NCBI GenBank assembly: GCA_904502225.1
Contig: CAJGDO010000001.1
Span: forward strand, 16,778-80,777
Reading direction: 5' to 3'
From: an uncultured Clostridia bacterium
GTDB lineage: Bacteria > Bacillota > Clostridia > Christensenellales > Borkfalkiaceae
Length of the DNA: 64,000 bases
Below, in pieces: positions 15,970 to 24,786 of this stretch. The notes under the pieces were generated by a model. The model was not told the origin of the DNA. It searched no databases and saw only the letters and a program-made list of their open reading frames with translations. Position 1 is the stretch's first letter, and every line of letters starts with the position of its first letter. The translations under genes and the position numbers were made by a program.

Positions 15970-16530
15970 ATGAAAAAGAACTTAAAACCACACGCATATA
16001 TTTATCCTTTGCCTGTTTTGATTATAGGCACTTATGATGAAAATGGCACTCCAAACGCAATGAATGCGGCTTGGGGCACAGTTTCAGATGAGACGCAAGT
16101 TTCAATCTGCATTTCTGCAACGCATAAGACAATGAAAAATATATTTAAGACCAAAAATTTTACCGTTTCAATAGCAGACGAGAAAAACGTTGTGTCGGCA
16201 GATTACGTTGGGATTGTTTCAGGTAATAAAGAAAAGGACAAAATTAAGAAAGCAGGTTGGACATACCAAAAGGGCGAGTTTACAAATGCACCAGTTTTTA
16301 ACGAACTTCCGCTTTGTATGGAATGCGAGTTGGTTTCTTATGACAATGACAGTGAAATTTGCATAGGTAAAGTTGTAAACGTGTGTGCTGACGAAAGTAT
16401 TTTAGACTGCAAAGGCAAAATTGATTTAACAAAATTTAAGCCTATTTGCTATGACTGTGGTGGACACGGATATTACGTTTTAGGCGAAATGATAGGAAAA
16501 GCCTTTAAGGACGGATTAAAATTAAAATAA
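15970..16530 (+). CDS. Flavin reductase-like (FMN-binding split-barrel) protein
   Basis: The 186-residue protein has the flavin-reductase-like split beta-barrel fold: it opens with YPLPVLIIGTYDENGTPNAM, then ATHKTMKNI and NFTVSIA near residue 65, where the FMN phosphate normally binds. Such proteins reduce or carry FMN in anaerobes, sometimes with rubredoxin- or iron-linked partners. The C terminus has two close cysteines (PICYDCGGHGYYVLG), possibly redox or metal ligands. It precedes lgt by 20 nt, probably in one operon, but the genes have no clear functional link. The electron donor is unknown. Confidence 0.82.
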   Translation: MKKNLKPHAYIYPLPVLIIGTYDENGTPNAMNAAWGTVSDETQVSICISATHKTMKNIFKTKNFTVSIADEKNVVSADYVGIVSGNKEKDKIKKAGWTYQKGEFTNAPVFNELPLCMECELVSYDNDSEICIGKVVNVCADESILDCKGKIDLTKFKPICYDCGGHGYYVLGEMIGKAFKDGLKLK

Positions 16531-16550
16531 ACTAATTTTGGGAGAATATT

Positions 16551-17372
16551 ATGTATCCTTATTCATTATTTACGATATTTGGTAATGGCGTTAAATTATA
16601 CGGCGTTTGTATTGCGGTTGGTATAATTTGTTGCTTAATAGCCTTTTACATTTTATCAAAGAAATTTGATATGCCAGAAAAAGTGCAAGATTACGTATTT
16701 TTTATTTTAATCGGCGGGCTTGTTTCAGGTTTCTTTTTTGCAATGGTTTTCCAAGGCTTTTATAATTGGTTGGACGGCCAAGAATTTAAAATAATCGGTG
16801 CTGGTTTGACTGTTATGGGTGGGCTTATCGGTGGTGCAGGGTGCTTTTTGCTTTTATATTTCACTATCGGCAAATTCTATTTTAACGGCAAAGATAAAGG
16901 CTTACACGTAAAGCATTTTAACACACTTTTCAGGGTTGCACCAATTTCCATTGCAATTGCACACGCGTTTGGGCGAATCGGCTGTTTAATGAGCGGTTGT
17001 TGCCACGGAAAGTATCTTGGCGACCAATTTGTTTTTGGTGGAATTTATATGGACGGCACGACGCACGGTTGGGGTTATTACGTTCCAATTCAGTTGTATG
17101 AATCTTTATTCTTGTTTGCACTTGCAACCGTTTTAACAATTTTATATTTAAAGCGTTGCAACATTATAATGAGTTTATATTTAATCGGCTATGGCGTATG
17201 GCGTTTTATAATTGAATTTTTAAGGACTGACTATCGTGGTTTTAACCCAACGCTATATCCATCGCAATGGTTATCAATAGTGTTCGTGTTAGGTGGCATT
17301 GCATTAATGTTAATTTATCGTTATAAAAAAATGCCATTCTTTTTGCCAAAAGAAGAAAAAAAGAGTGAATAA
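16551..17372 (+). CDS. lgt: Prolipoprotein diacylglyceryl transferase
   Basis: Lgt attaches diacylglycerol from phosphatidylglycerol to the lipobox cysteine of prolipoproteins, the first step of lipoprotein maturation. The 273-residue protein has about seven membrane helices and the signature HAFGRIGCLMSGCCHGK (near residues 139-155), with the essential Arg in GRIGC. RFIIEFLRTDYRG and PSQWLS come later, as in characterised Lgt proteins. GGGAG lies before the ATG. Its TAA overlaps the ATG of maf by one base. It could act on the lipoprotein encoded at 14965-15396. Confidence 0.93.
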   Translation: MYPYSLFTIFGNGVKLYGVCIAVGIICCLIAFYILSKKFDMPEKVQDYVFFILIGGLVSGFFFAMVFQGFYNWLDGQEFKIIGAGLTVMGGLIGGAGCFLLLYFTIGKFYFNGKDKGLHVKHFNTLFRVAPISIAIAHAFGRIGCLMSGCCHGKYLGDQFVFGGIYMDGTTHGWGYYVPIQLYESLFLFALATVLTILYLKRCNIIMSLYLIGYGVWRFIIEFLRTDYRGFNPTLYPSQWLSIVFVLGGIALMLIYRYKKMPFFLPKEEKKSE

Positions 17373-17938
17373 TGCAGTTAATTCTTGCAAGTAATTCGCC
17401 AAGGCGAAAGGAAATTTTAACAAATGCTGGCTTTTCTTTTAAGGTTATTTCAAGCGATTATGAAGAACAAGCCTTTTGCTCTGACCCTTATAAAACAGCA
17501 ACAACTTTTGCTTTTAACAAGGCAAATTCGGTGTTTAATAGTTTAGAAGAAAAGGGCGGGGTTGCCGTTCTTGGCTCGGACACGGTAGTTTATTTTAACG
17601 GAAAAATTCTTGGCAAGCCTAAAAACGAGATAGAGGCGTTTGAAATGCTTAAAGCCTTGTCAAATAAAAAGCACGTTGTAATAACAGGTTTTGCAATTAT
17701 AACAAAAGAAAAAACCATAATTGATTTTGATGAAAGCCAAGTTTATTTTTCTGACCTTACTGATGAACAAATAAAGGCTTATATTAAAAGCGGATTGTAT
17801 AAGGGTAAGGCTGGCTCTTATGGAATTCAGGATAGTGAGTATAACCTAGTCAAAGAACATCGTGGCAGTTTGACCAATATTATAGGTCTGCCGATAGAAA
17901 AAGTGCAAAACCATTTAAGTCAAATTTTATCTAAATAA
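17372..17938 (+). CDS. maf: Maf family nucleoside triphosphate pyrophosphatase
   Basis: Maf proteins hydrolyse non-canonical or pyrimidine nucleoside triphosphates (dTTP/UTP type) to monophosphates and were first linked to septum control. The 188-residue protein begins with LILASNSPRRKEIL, the family's phosphate-binding N terminus, contains LGSDTVVYFNG near residue 70, and has the GKAGSYGIQD segment near 150. The start codon overlaps the lgt stop. A bidirectional terminator follows. Assignment is secure at family level; which nucleotide it prefers is not visible. Confidence 0.92.
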   Translation: MQLILASNSPRRKEILTNAGFSFKVISSDYEEQAFCSDPYKTATTFAFNKANSVFNSLEEKGGVAVLGSDTVVYFNGKILGKPKNEIEAFEMLKALSNKKHVVITGFAIITKEKTIIDFDESQVYFSDLTDEQIKAYIKSGLYKGKAGSYGIQDSEYNLVKEHRGSLTNIIGLPIEKVQNHLSQILSK

Positions 17939-17942
17939 AATA

Positions 17943-17977
17943 AAAAACCCACTGTGCAAACAGTGGGTTAATTTTTT
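17943..17977. terminator. Bidirectional terminator between maf and the phosphoribosyltransferase gene
   Basis: AACCCACTG and CAGTGGGTT pair around TGCAAA. A and T tracts lie on both sides, so the convergent genes share it. Confidence 0.87.
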
Positions 17978-17980
17978 TAA

Positions 17981-18520
17981 TTAAAATAGTGGAATTGTTG
18001 CTAAAAATTCAACGTCAGGTCTATTTTGAGCATCGCCTTCTGCAAGAACAAACAATTTTTTATTTACAATGCCACCAGCCTTTTCAATAAGGCTTTCTAA
18101 ACCAGCAAGACTTGTGCCTGTTGACAAAACGTCATCAACGATACAAACTTTTTTGCCTTTAATAAGGTTAACATCCCTTGCTGAAAGGAAGAATTCTTGT
18201 GGCTTACCTGTGGTGATAGATGCACCATATTGAACGGAAATTCCATCGTTCATATACAACTTTTTAGACTTTCTTGCAACAGCGTAATCAGGGAGGTTAG
18301 CCTCTCTTGCAACAACGTGTGTTAATTGCAAACCTTTTGATTCAGCAGTGATTAAAACCTCACTATCGCCAACCAATTTTGCAAGTTCCTTACCGCAGTG
18401 TTCGGTTAAAAGTGCATCGCCGTGTAAATTGAAAAAAGCGATTGTAATTTTGTCTGAAAGTGCAATAAGTGGCAATTTTGCTTCAAAACCTTTAATATCA
18501 ACTTTAAAAACCTTTTCCAT
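17981..18520 (-). CDS. Adenine phosphoribosyltransferase-like purine salvage enzyme
   Basis: A type I phosphoribosyltransferase of 179 residues. The PRPP-binding loop is clear as VCIVDDVLSTGTSL (near residues 123-136), and a hood segment ESKGLQLTHVVAREANLP resembles the E-(S/A)-R-G-x region of Apt/Xpt proteins. Arrangement and length suggest an adenine or xanthine/hypoxanthine enzyme using PRPP to make the nucleotide. The base is not certain, so no symbol is given. The start at 18520 has AAGGAAA about 8 nt upstream; upstream in-frame residues lack a ribosome binding site. The gene is divergent from the P-type ATPase. Confidence 0.85.
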   Translation of the reverse strand: MEKVFKVDIKGFEAKLPLIALSDKITIAFFNLHGDALLTEHCGKELAKLVGDSEVLITAESKGLQLTHVVAREANLPDYAVARKSKKLYMNDGISVQYGASITTGKPQEFFLSARDVNLIKGKKVCIVDDVLSTGTSLAGLESLIEKAGGIVNKKLFVLAEGDAQNRPDVEFLATIPLF

Positions 18521-18555
18521 ACCATTTTCCTTTTGTAGTTTTATCAAACAAATAT

Positions 18556-18584
18556 AGTTTAGCACTTTTTATTAGGTTTGTCCA
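18556..18584 (-). promoter_or_regulatory. Possible promoter of the phosphoribosyltransferase gene
   Basis: On the minus strand, TGGACA (18584-18579) and TAAACT (18561-18556) are 17 nt apart. The -10 is a 4 of 6 match. Confidence 0.4.
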
Positions 18585-18645
18585 TTGCTTTATCATATAT
18601 TTTAAAATAATCGCATAATTTTATTGTGATAGTTAGGAGATTTAG

Positions 18646-21291
18646 ATGAATTATTTTGATAAAGACATAGACTATGCAATAAAATCGCTTTCTTCAAGCA
18701 AGCATTTCGGTTTGGATAAAAAATCGCAACAGTTAAGTGCTGAAAAGTTTGGAAGAAACCTTTTGACAAAAACAAAAAAGCAAAGTTTTTTGTCAAGGTT
18801 TTTTAACGCTTTCAAAGAGCCAATGCTTTTAATTTTAATGGTTGCTTTTATTGTGGCATTAGGCACCAATCTTGGAAAATATTTTAAGACAGGAAAGGGC
18901 GATTTTGCAGAGTGTTTAGGTATACTTTTAGCAATTTTTGTTTCGGTTTCGATAACTATAATTATGGAAGGCTCTTCAGAAAAAGCATTTGAAGCCTTAA
19001 ATAAAATTTACGAAAATATTGCCGTTAGGGTAATTAGACAAGGCAAAATTATAACGATAAGTCAGCAAGACGTGTTAGTTGGTGACATATTGCTTGTTGA
19101 AAGTGGCGATAAAATTGTTGCGGACGGAAGGCTTATCGAAAGTCAAGAATTAAGCGTTGATGAATCGGCTTTAACGGGGGAAAGCACGCCTGTTAAAAAG
19201 GAGGCTAATATTACTCTAAACGCCAATTGTCCACTTGCTGAAAGGGTAAACTGTTTATATTCAGGCACTTTTGTTGTGAATGGAAGTGCAAAACTTTTAG
19301 TGACGGCAATAGGCGATAAAACCGAAATGGGCAGTATTGCAAGCGAACTTTCTGCTAAAAACCAAAAAGACTCGCCACTGCAAACAAAGTTGGCAAGGTT
19401 AGGCAAACTTATAACCATAATCGGTGCGACAAGTGCCGTTGTGGTCTTTGCTATTTCTATAATAAGGTTAAGTTTAATCAATGCTTTGACCTTTAATTCT
19501 ATACAAGAACTGTTTATATCGTGCATAGTTTTAATTGTTGCCGCAGTGCCAGAAGGCTTGCCGACCATCGTTGCCATTTCTTTGGCGTTAAATATGATAA
19601 AACTTGCAAAAAGCAACGCCTTAATAAGAAAAATGACGGCAACCGAAACGGCAGGTGCTGTCAGCGTTATTTGTTCGGATAAAACGGGCACTTTAACCCA
19701 AAATAAAATGCAAGTGGTAAGCATTTGTTTTAGCGATTTTTGTGCCGAGCCGAAAGATTGCCAAAACGAGTTATTAAAGCAAAATTTTGTTATAAATTCA
19801 ACGGCTGATATAATAGAAGTTTCAAACAAAAAAATCAATCGTGGAAGTGCAACCGAGTGTGCTTTATTAAACGCTTATGAAAAAATGCAAACTAATATCC
19901 CTTATCAAAAGTTTAGAGACGACTTTAATGTCATAGATAGGCAGGCGTTTTCAAGCCAGACTAAAATTATGACTACCACCGTTTATATAGAGAAAGACAA
20001 AACACGCACTTTCTTAAAAGGTGCACCCGAAAAAGTTTTATCAATGTGCGTTTTGTCTAACGCTCAACAAACAAAAATATTAAGCGATATGGCGGTGCAT
20101 CAGCAACTAGCAAGGCGAATTATTTGCTTTGCTCATTACGATGGTCAAACGCCAAATAACAACTATATTTTTGATGGTTTTGTTGCCATTGCCGACCCTA
20201 TTAGAAAGGACGTTTATAAAGCAGTTTCCGATTGTAAAAGGGCTGGGGTGGCAGTAAAAATTTTAACAGGCGATAATAAAATCACTGCCTTTGCAATCGC
20301 AAAACAATTAAAGATTGCAAAAGATGAAAGAGAAGTGCTTGAAGCAAGCGATATGGATAAGTTAGACGATAATGCGGTCAAAAAAATTTTACATAAAATA
20401 ACCGTTATTGCACGAAGCACACCTGCAACAAAAACAAGGATAGTTAAACTGTTAAAAGAAATGGGCGAAGTTGTTGCCGTGACGGGCGACGGTATAAACG
20501 ATGCCCCAGCAATAAAAAATGCTGACGTTGGCATAGCGATGGGTATAAGTGGGAGTGATATTACCAAAGAAACGGCAGACATTGTGTTGCTTGACGACAG
20601 TTTTTCAACCATTGTAAAATCTATTGCTTTTGGAAGAAACGTTTATAAAAACTTGCAAAGGTTTATTCTATTTCAACTATCTGTAAACTTGTCGGCTCTG
20701 CTATTTATAACCGTTTGTGCAATTATGAATTTAAGTCAGCCTTTTAACACCTTGCAACTTTTATGGATAAACGTTATTATGGACGGTCCGCCCGCATTGA
20801 CGCTTGGGCTGGAAAGGGCAAGCGACAGCCTAATGAACGTTTCGCCTGTAAAAAGAAATGCAAGCATCGTTGGGTTTTCTATGCTTATTAGAATTGTTTT
20901 TAATGGTTTATTTATAGGTACGATAATGTTTTTACAGTATAATTACAATTTTATTGGCTTAATGGCTAGTGAAGAGCGTGCGGGGATTTTTACGTTGTTT
21001 ATTATGTTTCAGTTGTTTAACGCCTTTAACTCAAGGGAACTTGGAAAGCAAAGTATATTTAAAGGTTTTACCAAAAACAAAATTATGGTTTTAACCTTTG
21101 CTTGCGTTTTGTTTTTGCACGTATTAATCGTTCAAGTGTTTTCAAAGTTGTTTGCAATTAATCCTTTATCGATTATGAGTTGGATAAAAATTTCAACTGT
21201 TGCATTCTCGATTATAATTGTTTCAGAAATATATAAGTTGTTGTATCGGCTACTTAAAAATAAAAAGGATATTTTGATTAAAAATAAATAA
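18646..21291 (+). CDS. P-type cation-transporting ATPase, Ca2+ (type II) class
   Basis: An 881-residue ion pump that uses ATP to export a cation, probably Ca2+. The order is cation ATPase N domain, helix pair M1-M2, actuator domain with ALTGES (near 170-176), M3-M4 with VPEGLPT (near 302), the phosphorylation site CSDKTGTLTQ (Asp near 345), the nucleotide domain, the hinge GDGINDAPA (near 614), and a C-terminal bundle of six helices. PEGL in M4 and the length suit the SERCA/PMR1-like bacterial class; Na+/K+ or Mn2+ cannot be excluded. It is divergent from the purine gene and precedes ytxC-like by 8 nt. Confidence 0.9.
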   Translation: MNYFDKDIDYAIKSLSSSKHFGLDKKSQQLSAEKFGRNLLTKTKKQSFLSRFFNAFKEPMLLILMVAFIVALGTNLGKYFKTGKGDFAECLGILLAIFVSVSITIIMEGSSEKAFEALNKIYENIAVRVIRQGKIITISQQDVLVGDILLVESGDKIVADGRLIESQELSVDESALTGESTPVKKEANITLNANCPLAERVNCLYSGTFVVNGSAKLLVTAIGDKTEMGSIASELSAKNQKDSPLQTKLARLGKLITIIGATSAVVVFAISIIRLSLINALTFNSIQELFISCIVLIVAAVPEGLPTIVAISLALNMIKLAKSNALIRKMTATETAGAVSVICSDKTGTLTQNKMQVVSICFSDFCAEPKDCQNELLKQNFVINSTADIIEVSNKKINRGSATECALLNAYEKMQTNIPYQKFRDDFNVIDRQAFSSQTKIMTTTVYIEKDKTRTFLKGAPEKVLSMCVLSNAQQTKILSDMAVHQQLARRIICFAHYDGQTPNNNYIFDGFVAIADPIRKDVYKAVSDCKRAGVAVKILTGDNKITAFAIAKQLKIAKDEREVLEASDMDKLDDNAVKKILHKITVIARSTPATKTRIVKLLKEMGEVVAVTGDGINDAPAIKNADVGIAMGISGSDITKETADIVLLDDSFSTIVKSIAFGRNVYKNLQRFILFQLSVNLSALLFITVCAIMNLSQPFNTLQLLWINVIMDGPPALTLGLERASDSLMNVSPVKRNASIVGFSMLIRIVFNGLFIGTIMFLQYNYNFIGLMASEERAGIFTLFIMFQLFNAFNSRELGKQSIFKGFTKNKIMVLTFACVLFLHVLIVQVFSKLFAINPLSIMSWIKISTVAFSIIIVSEIYKLLYRLLKNKKDILIKNK

Positions 21292-21299
21292 AATTTGTT

Positions 21300-22040
21300 A
21301 TGGAGCGTAAACTAAAAGATATGACGACAATTACCATTTCAGATAGAGATTATAACCAAGATAGTTTAATGTACGTTCAAAATAGCATAGGCGAACTTTT
21401 ATCGCACGCAGACTGTTCTATTTTGAGTAAAATAGTTGACGGCAGGGCAGTTTTAAGCGTAAATTGCCCTGAATATTATAAAGATATTATAAGAACAGAA
21501 TTGGCCGATAAAGTGGCTGAAATTATCGCAATTAAATATAAATACGATTATTTTAAGAAAAACATTTTAGTCAGCGGTTTATCTAAAAATGAGCGAGAAA
21601 TTTTGTTGACAAGTTTAATCGCTGCAGACCTTGAAGACGACAAAAAATATTCTTATGAAAAAATTAAAAAATACACTGATATTGCCATTGATGGAATTTT
21701 TAATTTTACCTTATCGCCATTAAAGAATAAGTGGAAAGATATTGTTGGTTGTATGCCGGAATGCTTTTTAAATTCTCAATTAAAAGATTTTGTATATTAC
21801 TTACTTGAAAACAAGAAAAAAAGGGTGTTTGTTGATGATGGCAGAGTGTATGATTGCCATTACAGACGCCTTAAAAGAAGTTCGCTTTTAGACGGCGAAG
21901 ATATGCAAATTATTAGAGAGATTTTGTTAAGTAATTGTGGGGAAGTGGAACTTTCCGGTCAAATCCCAAAAGACGATGAGTACTATTTAAAAGAGTTTTA
22001 TAGCGATAAAATATTTTTTTCTAACGGTTTAGAGCATTAA
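21300..22040 (+). CDS. ytxC: YtxC-like sporulation-associated protein
   Basis: A 246-residue protein resembling YtxC of Bacillota, which is typically encoded just upstream of thrS, as here. The typical segments are IVDGRAVLSVNCPEYYKD, the FVYYLLENKKKRVFVDD part near residue 165, and a charged C terminus. Biochemical function is unknown; the family is annotated as sporulation-related by distribution. No clear ribosome binding site precedes 21300, and a second ATG at 21321 (codon 8) is also possible. A promoter and T-box separate it from thrS. The context match raises confidence in an otherwise divergent sequence. Confidence 0.65.
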   Translation: MERKLKDMTTITISDRDYNQDSLMYVQNSIGELLSHADCSILSKIVDGRAVLSVNCPEYYKDIIRTELADKVAEIIAIKYKYDYFKKNILVSGLSKNEREILLTSLIAADLEDDKKYSYEKIKKYTDIAIDGIFNFTLSPLKNKWKDIVGCMPECFLNSQLKDFVYYLLENKKKRVFVDDGRVYDCHYRRLKRSSLLDGEDMQIIREILLSNCGEVELSGQIPKDDEYYLKEFYSDKIFFSNGLEH

Positions 22041-22044
22041 AACG

Positions 22045-22073
22045 TTGACAAAGAGCAAAATTTATTGTATTAT
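22045..22073 (+). promoter_or_regulatory. Promoter of the thrS T-box leader
   Basis: A perfect TTGACA (22045-22050) and TATTAT (22068-22073), 17-nt spacing. Transcription should begin near 22080, giving a leader of about 230 nt. Confidence 0.8.
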
Positions 22074-22079
22074 AAGTTT

Positions 22080-22298
22080 GTAAATATTGCATATAATTTG
22101 CAGACAAGTAGTGCAATTTGGGGTTTTTTAGAGAGCGGGCGATGGTGGAAAGCCTGTAAACTTCTGTTGAATATGAAACCACTGCAAATGCAAAGTTATC
22201 GCACTTAAAGCGACAATTAAGAGGCTGTTTTATCGGCAATTAAGGTGGAATCGCGGAATTTTTTTCGTCCTTAGACTTTTGTCTAGGGATATTTTTTT
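22080..22298 (+). promoter_or_regulatory. T-box leader of thrS (Thr specifier ACC)
   Basis: The leader contains the T-box sequence AAGGTGGAATCGCGG (22242-22256), a variant of AGGGTGGNACCGCG, then a terminator with arms TCCTTAGAC and GTCTAGGGA (22268-22289) and a T run. Stem I shows the GAGAGC and GATGGTGGAAAGCC conserved segments. The specifier is ACC (22178-22180), followed by the usual A. Uncharged tRNA-Thr would bind ACC and, through its 3' end, stabilise the antiterminator. The acceptor-pairing bases TGGA would match UCCA, that is a discriminator U. Confidence 0.9.
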
Positions 22299-22311
22299 TA
22301 GGAGGAGTTAT

Positions 22312-24243
22312 ATGAAAATTACACTTAAGGACGGCTCTATTTTAGAGTTTGACAAGGCAATTTCAGTTGGCGAAGTAGCATTATCTATTTCAGAAGGCTT
22401 ATTTAGAAATGCTGTTTGTGGCAAAGTGAACGGTCAATTAGTTGACCTTTCAACTGATATTAACGAAGATTGCACGCTTGAAATTATTACTTTAAAGGAT
22501 AAGGAAGGCTTGCAAGTTTATCGCCATACGACTGCACACGTTTTGGCACAAGCAGTTAAAAACATTTTCCCAACCTCAAAACTTGCAATAGGCCCAACCA
22601 TTGAAAATGGTTTTTATTACGATATTGAATTCAAAACACCAATCACTCAACAAGATTTGCAAAAAATTGAAAGCGAGATGAAGGAAATTATTAAGAGCGA
22701 CCTTCCTATTGAACGCATAGTATATTCTAAAAAAGATGCAATCAAGGTTTTCAAAGATTTTTCTGAAAACTATAAAGTTGAACTTATCAATGAACTTCCA
22801 GCAGGAAGCGTGATTTCTTGCTACAAGCAAGGCGACTTTATGGACCTTTGCCGTGGCCCACATTTACCATCTACGGGCAAGATTAAGGCATTTAAACTTA
22901 CTTCTGTCACAGGTGCTTATTGGCGTGGGGACGAAAAGAATAAGATGCTTACAAGAATTTACGGCACGGCTTTTGCAAAAAAGAGTGAACTTGATGAATA
23001 CTTAACGGCGTTAGAAGAGGCTAAAAAGCGTGACCACAACAAACTTGGCAGAGAACTTGGCATATTCTTAACCGAAGACGTTATTGGTCAAGGTTTGCCT
23101 ATTTTAGCCCCAAAAGGTGCAAAGATTTTGCAAATTTTAGAAAGGTTTGTTGAGGACGAAGAAGAAAGACGTGGTTTTATGATAACCAAAACGCCTTATA
23201 TGGCTAAAAGCGACCTTTATAAAATTTCAGGGCATTGGGACCATTATAGAGACAAGATGTTTATTTTAGGTGATGAAAACTCACCAGAAGCAATGGCTCT
23301 TCGCCCAATGACTTGCCCTTTCCAATACCAAATTTATAGAAATGGCTTAAAGAGTTATAGAGATTTGCCTTGCAGATATAGTGAAACTGCAAAATTGTTT
23401 AGAAAAGAAGCAAGTGGCGAAATGCACGGTCTTATAAGGGTTCGCCAATTCACACTTTCTGATGGACACATTGTTTGTACGCCTGAACAAGTTGAAGAAG
23501 AATTTAAACGTTGTTTAGAATTGAGTTATTACTTCTTGGACTGTTTGGGAATGAGAGAGGATGTTTCTTTCCGTTTCAGTAAGCGTGGCAAGGCTAACAA
23601 GTCTAAATACATTGACAACGACAAGGCTTGGAACGAAACTGAAAGCCTTATGAAAAAGATTTTAGACGATATTGGCATTGAATACGTTGAGGCTGATGAT
23701 GAAGCGGCTTTCTATGGACCAAAACTTGACGTTCAAGCAAGAAACGTTTATGGTAAAGAAGACACCATTATCACAATTCAATTAGACTTTGCTGCAGCAC
23801 ACAGTTTTGATATGACCTATATTGGCGAAAACGGTGAAAAACAATATCCATTCGTAATCCACAGAAGTTCAATTGGTTGTTATGAAAGAACGCTTGCAAT
23901 GCTTATTGAAAAATACGCTGGTGCATTTCCTTTCTGGATTTGCCCTGTTCAAGTTAAGGTTATGAGTTTGACTGACAGAACGGCAGATTATGCAAAAGAA
24001 ATTGTCCAAAAATTGATTGCAAGTGGAATTAGAGCAGAAGTTGATATTAGAAGCGAAAAAATCGGATATAAAATCAGGGAAGCACAACTTGATAAAATAC
24101 CTTATATGTTTATCGTTGGCGATAAAGAAAAAGAAGATAACGTTGTTTCAGTAAGGTCAAGAAAGGAAGGCGACCTTGGTGTTATGCCTTTAGACGACAT
24201 AATGGCTAAACTTGTTATTGAAGATAAAACAAAGAAAGTATAA
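22312..24243 (+). CDS. thrS: Threonyl-tRNA synthetase
   Basis: It charges tRNA-Thr with threonine. The 643-residue protein has the full bacterial layout: TGS domain (1-62), the threonyl/alanyl editing domain with HTTAHVLAQA (near 70) and FMDLCRGPHLPSTG (near 180), the class II catalytic core with MALRPMTCPFQ (near 327) and LIRVRQFTLSDGHI, and the C-terminal anticodon-binding domain from about 540. I chose the ATG at 22312, 6 nt after AGGAGG (22300-22305); the upstream in-frame ATG at 22279 lies in the leader terminator. The leader T-box controls it. A bidirectional terminator follows. Confidence 0.96.
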   Translation: MKITLKDGSILEFDKAISVGEVALSISEGLFRNAVCGKVNGQLVDLSTDINEDCTLEIITLKDKEGLQVYRHTTAHVLAQAVKNIFPTSKLAIGPTIENGFYYDIEFKTPITQQDLQKIESEMKEIIKSDLPIERIVYSKKDAIKVFKDFSENYKVELINELPAGSVISCYKQGDFMDLCRGPHLPSTGKIKAFKLTSVTGAYWRGDEKNKMLTRIYGTAFAKKSELDEYLTALEEAKKRDHNKLGRELGIFLTEDVIGQGLPILAPKGAKILQILERFVEDEEERRGFMITKTPYMAKSDLYKISGHWDHYRDKMFILGDENSPEAMALRPMTCPFQYQIYRNGLKSYRDLPCRYSETAKLFRKEASGEMHGLIRVRQFTLSDGHIVCTPEQVEEEFKRCLELSYYFLDCLGMREDVSFRFSKRGKANKSKYIDNDKAWNETESLMKKILDDIGIEYVEADDEAAFYGPKLDVQARNVYGKEDTIITIQLDFAAAHSFDMTYIGENGEKQYPFVIHRSSIGCYERTLAMLIEKYAGAFPFWICPVQVKVMSLTDRTADYAKEIVQKLIASGIRAEVDIRSEKIGYKIREAQLDKIPYMFIVGDKEKEDNVVSVRSRKEGDLGVMPLDDIMAKLVIEDKTKKV

Positions 24244-24249
24244 AAACAA

Positions 24250-24280
24250 AAAAACATCAGCAAATTGCTGATGTTTTTTT
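24250..24280. terminator. Bidirectional terminator between thrS and spmB
   Basis: AAACATCAGCAA and TTGCTGATGTTT form a nearly loopless stem, with A and T tracts on both sides. The stop codon of spmB overlaps its right flank. Confidence 0.85.
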
Positions 24281-24785
24281 ATAAAATTAAACAAATAAAA
24301 CAAGCAAAAACGCAAGAGCAGAACGAAGCAAATAGCGAAATTAAAATTGGCAGGGTTAGTTTTTTTGTCTTTGCCCCAGCAAAGTAAACAGCCGCAATAT
24401 AAAAGACAGTTTCACTGCTGCCATAAATAACCGATGCACAGCGAGAAATATAACTATCAACGCCAAAAGTATTATAAATTTCGGTAAGCACGGCAAGAGC
24501 CCCGTTGCCTGAAAAAGGTTTTATTAAAACCAATTTTGTCAGTTCACTTGGTATTCCTAAAAGATTAAAAAAGGGACTTATAAAACTTGAAACAGCGTCT
24601 GAAATTCCGCTAACTTCAAACAGTTCGGTAATAACGAAAATGCTGACTAAATAGGGGAAAAGGCTTACGGCAAAAGGTATGGCAGACTTTGCACCCAAAG
24701 TGAATGCATCATAGGGCTTGACCTTTTTTACAAGTGCAAAAATAAAGATGACTAAAAATAAAATGGGTATAAAATATTTGGACAT
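24279..24785 (-). CDS. spmB: Spore maturation protein B
   Basis: A 168-residue membrane protein with about five helices, matching SpmB of Bacillota. Characteristic stretches are AIPFAVSLFPYLVSIFV (near 37), IKPFSGNGALAVLTEIY (near 88) and CASVIYGSSETVFYIAAVYF (near 115). SpmA and SpmB act together in dehydrating the spore core. AGGAG precedes the ATG. It starts 1 nt after the stop of spmA on the minus strand, so the two form an operon. Nucleoside-transporter-like (gate domain) proteins share the fold, but the pair arrangement is specific. Confidence 0.92.
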   Translation of the reverse strand: MSKYFIPILFLVIFIFALVKKVKPYDAFTLGAKSAIPFAVSLFPYLVSIFVITELFEVSGISDAVSSFISPFFNLLGIPSELTKLVLIKPFSGNGALAVLTEIYNTFGVDSYISRCASVIYGSSETVFYIAAVYFAGAKTKKLTLPILISLFASFCSCVFACFICLIL

Positions 24786-24786
24786 T

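Noticed and set aside
19143..19838. 231-codon open frame on the minus strand within the P-type ATPase
   Set aside because: Antisense to conserved ATPase motifs; its hydrophobic composition follows from the complementary codons.
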